Source of the DNA: Jeongeupia naejangsanensis
GTDB taxonomy: Bacteria > Pseudomonadota > Gammaproteobacteria > Burkholderiales > Chitinibacteraceae
Length of the DNA stretch: 64,000 nt
Reading direction: 5' to 3'
NCBI RefSeq assembly: GCF_016865585.1
Contig: NZ_JAESND010000002.1
Span: 434,001 to 498,000, forward strand
The position numbers were made by a program, and so were the translations under genes. Below are positions 32,956-39,159 of the stretch, piece by piece. The notes beneath the pieces are model-generated. The model did no database searches. It was given only the letters and a program-made list of their open reading frames with translations, and was not told where the DNA came from. The stretch's first letter is position 1. The number at the start of each line of letters is the position of its first letter.

Positions 32956-34500
32956 ATGTGTGGCATCGTCGGCGTGGTCGCCAAAACTCCGGTCAACCAG
33001 TTGCTGTACGACGGGTTGCTGGTCCTGCAGCACCGTGGTCAGGATGCAGCCGGCATCGTGACCGCCGAGGGGCACATGTTCCACATGCACAAGGGGCAGG
33101 GGCTGGTGCGTGACGTGTTCCGCACCCGCAATATGCGCTCCCTGCTTGGCAACGCCGGCATCGGCCATGTGCGCTATCCGACCGCCGGCTCGGCATCCAG
33201 CCTGGCCGAGTCGCAGCCGTTCTATGTCAACAGCCCGTTCGGCATTGTTCTTGCCCACAACGGCAACCTGACCAACGACAAGGAACTCAAGGACGACATG
33301 TACCGCAGCGATCTGCGGCACATCAATACCAATTCGGATTCGGAAGCGCTGCTGAACGTGCTGGCGCACGAAATCAGCCGCCGGACACAAGGCCCGATCC
33401 TGACGCCGAAGATCGTTTTCGACGCGATCGAGGCAGTGCATTCGCGCGTTCGCGGCGCTTACGCCGTGGTCGCACTGATCGCCGGCTTCGGTCTGGTGGC
33501 TTTCCGCGATCCGCACGGCATTCGTCCGCTGTCGCTGGGCCGGCATGAAACGCAGGAAGGCACCGAGTACCTCGTTGCGAGCGAGTCGGTCGTGCTGGAC
33601 ACCATGGGCTTCAAGTTCTGGCGCGATATCGCACCGGGCGAGGCCGTGTACGTCAGTTTCGACGGCGAATTCCACAATCGTCAGTGCCACCCGAGCCCCA
33701 AGCTCGTGCCGTGCATTTTCGAGCACGTGTACTTTGCGCGCCCGGACAGCGTGATCGACGGCATTTCTGTGCACGATGCCCGTCTGAAGATGGGCGAGCA
33801 GCTCGCCAGCAAGGTGCGGGAAATGGTGCCGGAGATGGATATCGACGTGGTGATCCCGATTCCGGATACCAGCCGCGATTCCGCGCTCGAGTTGGCGAAC
33901 GCGCTGAATTTGCCGTATCGCGAAGGTTTCATGAAGAACCGCTATATCGGCCGGACCTTCATCATGCCGGGGCAGGCGAGCCGCAAGAAGTCGGTCCGTC
34001 AGAAGCTGAACCCCATTGCCGGCGAATTCCGTGGCAAGAACGTGCTGCTGATTGACGATTCGATCGTTCGCGGGACGACGTCGAAGGAAATCGTCCAGAT
34101 GGTGCGCGATGTTGGCGCCAAGAAGGTCTACCTTGCCTCGGCTGCACCGCCGGTGATGTATCCGCATGTCTACGGCATCGACATGCCGACACGTGCCGAG
34201 CTGATCGCTACCGGCCGCACCCACGCCGAGATCGCGACCGAAATCGGCGCCGATGCCGTGATCTACCAGGATTTGTCGGCGCTGATTCAGGCCTGTACGG
34301 ATGCCAGCGGTGGCGTGATCACGGAGTTTGAAACGTCGTGTTTCGATGGCAAGTACATCACCGGCGACATTACCGATGCCTATCTGGATGCGCTTGAAGC
34401 AAAGCGCCTGTCGCCGCTGTCGACCAAGACGAAAGAAGGTGATGCCGACAGCCGCGTGCTGGATCTCAATATTGGCGTTGCCGAGCAGAATTTGATCTAA
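32956..34500 (+). CDS. purF: Amidophosphoribosyltransferase
   Basis: 514-residue PurF, first committed step of purine synthesis: PRPP plus glutamine to phosphoribosylamine. Processing exposes Cys1 in MCGIVGVVAKTPVNQLLYDG (N-terminal glutaminase). The PRPP-binding motif is VLLIDDSIVRGTTSKEIVQ. An Asp/Ser-rich C-terminal tail ends the gene. A T-rich terminator follows at 34532, so the co-transcribed chain likely ends here. No PurR-type box was identified. Confidence 0.98.
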   Translation: MCGIVGVVAKTPVNQLLYDGLLVLQHRGQDAAGIVTAEGHMFHMHKGQGLVRDVFRTRNMRSLLGNAGIGHVRYPTAGSASSLAESQPFYVNSPFGIVLAHNGNLTNDKELKDDMYRSDLRHINTNSDSEALLNVLAHEISRRTQGPILTPKIVFDAIEAVHSRVRGAYAVVALIAGFGLVAFRDPHGIRPLSLGRHETQEGTEYLVASESVVLDTMGFKFWRDIAPGEAVYVSFDGEFHNRQCHPSPKLVPCIFEHVYFARPDSVIDGISVHDARLKMGEQLASKVREMVPEMDIDVVIPIPDTSRDSALELANALNLPYREGFMKNRYIGRTFIMPGQASRKKSVRQKLNPIAGEFRGKNVLLIDDSIVRGTTSKEIVQMVRDVGAKKVYLASAAPPVMYPHVYGIDMPTRAELIATGRTHAEIATEIGADAVIYQDLSALIQACTDASGGVITEFETSCFDGKYITGDITDAYLDALEAKRLSPLSTKTKEGDADSRVLDLNIGVAEQNLI

Positions 34501-34531
34501 TAACAGCAGATCAAAGAAGCGACATGCATAT

Positions 34532-34572
34532 CAAGGGCCGCGAGATGATTCTCCGGCCCTTGTTTTATTTAG
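34532..34572 (+). terminator. Intrinsic terminator of purF
   Basis: CAAGGGCCG (34532-34540) and CGGCCCTTG (34554-34562) form a 9-bp perfect stem with a 13-nt loop, followed by TTTTATTT. It separates purF from metZ. Confidence 0.88.
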
Positions 34573-34583
34573 CGCGGCATTGA

Positions 34584-34651
34584 GCCGCCTTCCGGTGGCG
34601 TGCATCGCGGTGCGGGTTGATCGCGAAGGCGATCAGTCGATTGAACCGCAC
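34584..34651 (+). promoter_or_regulatory. Structured leader of metZ (two adjacent hairpins)
   Basis: First hairpin: GCCGCC (34584-34589), loop TTCC, GGTGGC (34594-34599), one G-U. Second: an outer stem GTGCGG(g)TT (34610-34618) with AACCGCAC (34644-34651) enclosing a perfect GATCGC-GAAG-GCGATC hairpin (34619-34634). It lies between the purF terminator and the metZ start at 34711. A methionine-pathway riboswitch was considered, but no SAM or SAH consensus was seen, so only structure is claimed. Confidence 0.45.
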
Positions 34652-34710
34652 TACGGGGTTTGCCGCCGAGCATGAATGCCCGAAACCGAATGCTGATACA
34701 GGATGCCGAC

Positions 34711-35886
34711 ATGACCGATCACTCCGATTTGCACCCCGATACGCTGGCCATTCGCGCCGGTACCCACCGTACCGAATTTGGCGAGCATTCCGATGCGCTG
34801 TTTCTGACATCCAGTTTTGTCGTTGACGGTGCGGAGGATGCCGCGCTCAAGTTTGGTGGCCAGATTCCCGGCTATACCTATTCGCGTTTCACCAATCCGA
34901 CCGTCACCGCGTTCGAGGAACGGTTGGCCGCGCTTGAGGGGGCAGAGCGGGCTGTTGCCACGGCGTCGGGCATGAGCGCGATCCTCGGCCTGTGCATGGC
35001 GCACCTGAAGGCCGGGGACCACATTCTTGCATCGGCGGGATTGTTCGGTTCGACGATCCAGTTTTTCAACAATTACATGGGCAAGTTCGGTGTCGAGGTC
35101 AGCTACGCGAAGCCGACCGATCCGGCCGATTGGGCCGCGCTGGTTCGCCCCAATACCCGTCTGTTTTTCCTTGAAACTCCTTCGAACCCGCTGACCGATG
35201 TCGCCGATGTTTCTGCCATCGCCCGGATCGCGCATGCAAATGGCGCACTGCTGGCGGTCGACAACTGTTTCTGTTCGCCGATTCTGCAAAAGCCGCTGGC
35301 GCTGGGCGCGGATATCGTCATCCACTCGGCGACCAAGTATCTGGATGGTCAGGGGCGGGTGCTGGGCGGCGCGGTTGTCGGCAAGTCCGAGGTCGTCGAC
35401 CCGGTTTACCTGTTCCTGCGCACCTCGGGTCCGACGTTGTCGGCGTTCAACGCCTGGGTCCTGCTCAAGGGGATGGAGACACTGCCGCTGCGGATGCGCG
35501 CGCACTGCGACAATGCACTGAAGTTGGCGACCTGGCTTGAGGCACATCCGGCCATCGAGCGCGTTTACTACCCGGGGCTGGAAAGCCATCCGCAGCACGC
35601 GCTGGCGATGCGTCAGCAATCGGGTGGCGGTGGCGTTGTGTCGTTTGAGCTCAAGGGGGGCAAGGATGCCGCTTGGGCACTGGTCGACGCGGTACAACTG
35701 ATGAGCCGGACAGCCAATCTGGGCGATGTACGCACGACGATTACCCATCCGGCGTCGACGACGCATGGCCGGCTGACACCGGAGGCGCGTGCTGCAGCAG
35801 GGATTCGCGACGGGCTGGTCCGGGTTGCGGTTGGCCTTGAGCATATCGACGACCTGACTGCCGATCTGGCGCGCGGACTCGGCTGA
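34711..35886 (+). CDS. metZ: O-succinylhomoserine sulfhydrylase
   Basis: 391-residue PLP enzyme of the cystathionine gamma-synthase family, closest to MetZ, which makes homocysteine directly from O-succinylhomoserine and sulfide. The PLP lysine is in HSATKYLDGQG (about residue 209); other landmarks are YSRFTNPTVTAFEERLAALE, ATASGMSAI and FFLETPSNP. The start at 34711 (MTDHSDLHPDTLAIRAG) is chosen over upstream in-frame ATGs on N-terminal conservation. The purF-metZ order is characteristic of betaproteobacteria and pseudomonads. O-acetylhomoserine use cannot be excluded. Confidence 0.95.
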   Translation: MTDHSDLHPDTLAIRAGTHRTEFGEHSDALFLTSSFVVDGAEDAALKFGGQIPGYTYSRFTNPTVTAFEERLAALEGAERAVATASGMSAILGLCMAHLKAGDHILASAGLFGSTIQFFNNYMGKFGVEVSYAKPTDPADWAALVRPNTRLFFLETPSNPLTDVADVSAIARIAHANGALLAVDNCFCSPILQKPLALGADIVIHSATKYLDGQGRVLGGAVVGKSEVVDPVYLFLRTSGPTLSAFNAWVLLKGMETLPLRMRAHCDNALKLATWLEAHPAIERVYYPGLESHPQHALAMRQQSGGGGVVSFELKGGKDAAWALVDAVQLMSRTANLGDVRTTITHPASTTHGRLTPEARAAAGIRDGLVRVAVGLEHIDDLTADLARGLG

Positions 35887-35941
35887 TCTGACGTATCCTA
35901 TGGGCGCGTTTCCGGTATTTCCATGCCGGATGCGCGTCACC

Positions 35942-36010
35942 CAGCGTCGGGACGACCCGGCGCTGTCCTGTTTCATCCGGGGACGGCCCCGACCTTCAAA
36001 AAGGAAAAGG
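35942..36010 (+). promoter_or_regulatory. Guanidine-II (mini-ykkC) riboswitch before sugE/gdx
   Basis: Two consecutive hairpins each carry an ACGR tetraloop, the signature of the mini-ykkC class. P1: AGCGTCGGG-ACGA-CCCGGCGCT (35943-35964, one U-G pair; the flanking C/G at 35942/35965 extends it). P2: CGGGG-ACGG-CCCCG (35978-35991). A 12-nt linker joins them, and AAGGA at 36001-36005 precedes the ATG at 36013. In this family each ACGR loop binds guanidinium and frees the ribosome binding site. The downstream gene encodes the cognate exporter type, which strongly supports the call. Confidence 0.85.
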
Positions 36011-36012
36011 CC

Positions 36013-36339
36013 ATGTCTTCCTCCCTGATTCCCTGGATTTCCCTCGTCGTTGCCGGTCTGTTCGAAGTTGCCTGGGCACTCGCGCTCAAGGCTTCGCACG
36101 GCTTTTCGCGCCCGCTGCCAACGCTGGTTTTTGTCGTGACGCTGGCGGCCAGCATGGGCCTGCTCGCCTACGCAGTGAAACACCTGCCGCTGGGGAGCGC
36201 GTACGCCATCTGGGTTGGCATCGGCACGCTCGGTACGGTTGCGCTTGGTGTGGTCTGGTTCCACGAACCAATGAATCTGCTGCGTCTGGCATCCGTGTTG
36301 CTGATTCTGGCCGGCATCATCGGTTTGAAGCTGGGCTGA
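36013..36339 (+). CDS. sugE: SMR-family guanidinium exporter (SugE/Gdx)
   Basis: 108-residue small multidrug resistance transporter with four helices, of the SugE/Gdx subgroup that exports guanidinium in exchange for protons. Helix 1 has the essential Glu in AGLFEVAWALALKASHGFSR, with the subgroup's KHLPLGSAYAIWVGIGTLGT and ASVLLILAGIIGLKLG. The guanidine-II riboswitch just upstream identifies the substrate better than sequence alone. The start ATG 36013 comes 7 bp after AAGGAAAAGG. SMR pairs are sometimes needed for other substrates, but Gdx proteins work as homodimers. Confidence 0.93.
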   Translation: MSSSLIPWISLVVAGLFEVAWALALKASHGFSRPLPTLVFVVTLAASMGLLAYAVKHLPLGSAYAIWVGIGTLGTVALGVVWFHEPMNLLRLASVLLILAGIIGLKLG

Positions 36340-36373
36340 CCGCTGCACAGCCAGGGAAACTGCTTATGTTGTG

Positions 36374-36391
36374 CCGCCCCGGCAGGGGCGG
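36374..36391 (+). terminator. Probable terminator hairpin after sugE
   Basis: CCGCCCC (36374-36380), loop GGCA, GGGGCGG (36385-36391): a perfect 7-bp GC stem 34 bp after the sugE stop. The following ATCATCTTGTCTG is only moderately T-rich, so it may be a weak terminator or part of the cstA upstream region. Confidence 0.5.
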
Positions 36392-36427
36392 ATCATCTTG
36401 TCTGTTGTAATTTCATAAAAATGACTA

Positions 36428-36449
36428 CATTGCAGTGCGTTTTGCAATG
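36428..36449. promoter_or_regulatory. Inverted repeat before cstA (candidate operator)
   Basis: CATTGCA (36428-36434) and TGCAATG (36443-36449) are perfect 7-bp arms separated by 8 bp, centred about 33 bp before the cstA start. It could be a regulator site. In E. coli cstA is CRP-activated, but these arms do not match the CRP consensus TGTGA-N6-TCACA. Confidence 0.35.
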
Positions 36450-36471
36450 AATAACATGACTCGGAGACAGG

Positions 36472-38541
36472 ATGAGTACGCTGAAATCAAAGCTGATCTG
36501 GCTCGCCGTCGCCATCGCAGGGGCGTTCGCCTTTGGGGTGTTGGCGTTGAATCGGGGGGAGCACGTCAATGCGGTATGGATGGTCGTGGCAGCGGTCGCC
36601 TGCTACAGCATCGCTTACCGTTTCTACAGTTCGTTTATCGCCAACAAGCTTTTCGAGCTCGATGATCGCCGGATGACGCCGGCCGAGCGCCGTAACGACG
36701 GCCTCGATTACGTGCCGACCAACAAGTGGGTGCTGTTCGGCCATCACTTTGCGGCAATCGCCGGCGCCGGCCCTTTGGTCGGGCCGATTCTCGCGGCGCA
36801 AATGGGCTACCTGCCCGGTACGTTGTGGATCCTGATCGGTGTGATGATCGCCGGGGCGGTGCAGGACTTCCTGGTGCTGTTCATCTCGACCCGTCGTGAC
36901 GGCCGTTCGCTCGGCGAAATGGCCAAGCAGGAACTCGGCCCGTTTGCTGGTGTGGTGGTGATGCTCGGTGCGCTGGGCGTGATGATCATCATCCTGTCGG
37001 CGCTGGCCCTGATCGTTGTGAAGGCCTTGGCCGACAGCCCGTGGGGTACGTTCACTATTGCTGCGACGATTCCGATCGCGCTGTTCATGGGCGTGTACAT
37101 GCGCTACATCCGCCCGGGTCGCATCGGCGAGATTTCGGTGATCGGCTTCGTCCTGATGATGCTGGCCATCGTCTACGGCGAGGACATCGCGCAAAGCCCG
37201 GTCTGGGGCCCGATGTTCACGCTGCACGGCACGCAGCTTGTCTGGGCGCTGGTGATCTACGGCTTCATCGCTTCGGTCCTGCCGGTGTGGCTGCTGCTGG
37301 CACCGCGCGACTATCTGTCGACTTTCCTCAAGATCGGCGTCATCGTCGGTCTGGCCATCGGCATCGTGTTTGCCGCGCCGGACCTGAAGATGCCGGCCGT
37401 TACCCGCTTCGTCGACGGTACCGGCCCTGTGTTCTCGGGCAGCCTGTTCCCGTTCCTGTTCATCACCATCGCCTGCGGCTCGATTTCGGGTTTCCATGCA
37501 CTGGTGTCGTCGGGCACGACGCCTAAGCTGGTCGAGCGCGAAAGCCACATGCGCCTGATCGGTTACGGTGGCATGCTGATGGAGTCGTTCGTTGCCATCA
37601 TGGCGCTGATCTGCGCTTCGGTGATCGATCCGGGCGTGTACTTCGCGCTGAACTCGCCGGCCGCCGTGATCGGCAAGACTGTCGAATCGGCATCGGAAGT
37701 GATCAACGGCTGGGGTTTTGTCGTCACGCCGGAGATGCTGGTGCAGATCGCCAAGGACGTCGGCGAGCACTCGATCCTGTCGCGTGCCGGTGGCGCGCCG
37801 ACCTTCGCCGTCGGTATGGCCCACATCATTACCGACATCTTCAACAGCCGCGCGATGATGGCGTTCTGGTACCACTTTGCCATCCTGTTCGAAGCACTGT
37901 TCATCCTGACCGCTGTGGATGCGGGTACGCGTGCTTGCCGCTTCATGGTGCAGGATCTGGCCGGTGTGGCGATCCCGTCGCTGGGCAAGAGCCGCAGCTG
38001 GCTCGGCAATATGGTCGGTACCACGATTGCGGTCGCGGGCTGGGGTTTCTTCGTCTATCAGGGCGTGGTTGATCCGCTTGGCGGCATCAACACGCTGTGG
38101 CCGCTGTTCGGCATCGGCAACCAGATGCTGGCATCGATGGCGCTGATCCTCGGTACCGTCGTGCTCTTCAAGATGAAGAAGGAGCGTTACGCCTGGGTCA
38201 CCATCCTGCCGACGGCCTGGCTGTTCGTGACGTCGATGACTGCCGGCTGGCAGAAGATTTTCAGTGCCAACCCGAAAATCGGCTTCCTCGCTGTCGCCGA
38301 CAAGTTCAACGCGGCCGCGGCGAACGGGACGATCATCGCCCCGGCCAAGACGGTGGAGGACATGCAGCGCATCGCCTTCAACAACCAGATCAACGCCACG
38401 CTGTGCGCGTTCTTCATGATCGTGGCCGTGGTGATGCTGGTGGCGGCATTCTTCAATATCCGCCGCGCGCTGGCCAGCCGTCAGCCGACCGCTCGTGAAA
38501 CCGAAGTCCAATTCCGGGGCGAGGCCGCTGCCAATGCTTGA
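36472..38541 (+). CDS. cstA: Carbon starvation protein CstA
   Basis: 689-residue inner-membrane protein of the CstA family, reported to import peptides and/or pyruvate during carbon starvation. About 16-18 helices. Characteristic stretches are FYSSFIANKLFELDDRRMTP, NKWVLFGHHFAAIAGAGPLV and GSISGFHALVSSGTTPKL. Length is near E. coli CstA (701) and BtsT (716). CGGAGA precedes the start. The final codons overlap the start of a YbdD-like gene by 8 bp, so the transporter and this partner are translationally coupled, as the families usually are. Confidence 0.96.
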   Translation: MSTLKSKLIWLAVAIAGAFAFGVLALNRGEHVNAVWMVVAAVACYSIAYRFYSSFIANKLFELDDRRMTPAERRNDGLDYVPTNKWVLFGHHFAAIAGAGPLVGPILAAQMGYLPGTLWILIGVMIAGAVQDFLVLFISTRRDGRSLGEMAKQELGPFAGVVVMLGALGVMIIILSALALIVVKALADSPWGTFTIAATIPIALFMGVYMRYIRPGRIGEISVIGFVLMMLAIVYGEDIAQSPVWGPMFTLHGTQLVWALVIYGFIASVLPVWLLLAPRDYLSTFLKIGVIVGLAIGIVFAAPDLKMPAVTRFVDGTGPVFSGSLFPFLFITIACGSISGFHALVSSGTTPKLVERESHMRLIGYGGMLMESFVAIMALICASVIDPGVYFALNSPAAVIGKTVESASEVINGWGFVVTPEMLVQIAKDVGEHSILSRAGGAPTFAVGMAHIITDIFNSRAMMAFWYHFAILFEALFILTAVDAGTRACRFMVQDLAGVAIPSLGKSRSWLGNMVGTTIAVAGWGFFVYQGVVDPLGGINTLWPLFGIGNQMLASMALILGTVVLFKMKKERYAWVTILPTAWLFVTSMTAGWQKIFSANPKIGFLAVADKFNAAAANGTIIAPAKTVEDMQRIAFNNQINATLCAFFMIVAVVMLVAAFFNIRRALASRQPTARETEVQFRGEAAANA

Positions 38542-38908
38542 TCTGTCCTTTCTGACTGGCGGCCGGCGCGAGCCGGCGCCACCGGTGGCCGAGGAGGGTG
38601 ACGAGTACCAGCGTTACGTACTCGACCACCAGCGGCGCCACGGTGCCGGTACGCCGATGAGCCGCGCCGAGTTCGAGCGCTACAGCCTCGGTTCGGACTG
38701 GCTGGCCGGGCTCAAGGATGCGGCAAAAAAGGTGGTGCAGACCTGCCGCCTGATGGTGGGTGTGCATGACTACGAGTACTACGTGGACCACATGCGCCGC
38801 CAGCATCCGGATGCGACACCGATGAGTCGCGAGGACTTTTACCGCTATTGCCTCGAAGCGCGTTTTCCGAGCGCCGACCGGGCAGCCGGCGGCAAGTGCC
38901 CCTGCTGA
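38534..38908 (+). CDS. YbdD/YjiX family protein with duplicated motif (extended N-terminus)
   Basis: 124-residue protein; usual YbdD/YjiX members are about 65 aa. The C-terminal half is a normal YbdD: TCRLMVGVHDYEYYVDHMRR followed by QHPDATPMSREDFYRYCLEA and a terminal KCPC in place of the usual xCC. The N-terminal half holds a second copy of the core, YQRYVLDHQRRHGAGTPMSR with AEFERYSL. ATG 38534 overlaps the cstA end. The partner role with CstA is known from gene association; the effect of the extra copy is unknown. A strong terminator follows. Confidence 0.85.
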   Translation: MLDLSFLTGGRREPAPPVAEEGDEYQRYVLDHQRRHGAGTPMSRAEFERYSLGSDWLAGLKDAAKKVVQTCRLMVGVHDYEYYVDHMRRQHPDATPMSREDFYRYCLEARFPSADRAAGGKCPC

Positions 38909-38925
38909 TTCGTCCGGTTACCCAA

Positions 38926-38959
38926 GAAAAAAACGTCGCCGCAAGGCGGCGTTTTTATT
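38926..38959 (+). terminator. Intrinsic terminator of the cstA-ybdD unit
   Basis: AAAAAAACGTCGCC, GCAA loop, GGCGGCGTTTTTATTT: a strong stem followed by a T-run, 18 bp after the stop. Confidence 0.9.
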
Positions 38960-39005
38960 TGGCGGGAAGCAACTAGTCCGATCGGACGGGGGGTGACGTT
39001 GGCGG

Positions 39006-39053
39006 TACTAATCCGAAATGACTAGTCGGGCGGAAATCGTTGATTTCAATCAA
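39006..39053 (+). promoter_or_regulatory. nirB control region: perfect FNR box and NarL-like heptamer
   Basis: TTGATTTCAATCAA at 39040-39053 is a perfect FNR site (TTGAT-N4-ATCAA). TACTAAT at 39006-39012 matches the NarL heptamer TACYNMT. With the FNR centre at -41.5 (class II), transcription would begin near 39088; no strong -10 hexamer was seen, with TATTTA (39068-39073) and TAAAAG (39081-39086) the nearest AT-rich candidates. This suggests anaerobic activation by FNR with possible nitrate/nitrite input. Confidence 0.8.
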
Positions 39054-39159
39054 GTTTTCGTCGTCGGTATTTACCTGTCCTAAAAGCTGGGAATTGGCGA
39101 TCATCACTGCAATGCATCACACCGCGCGCGCAGACGGTGTACAGCCCAAGGAGTGACGA

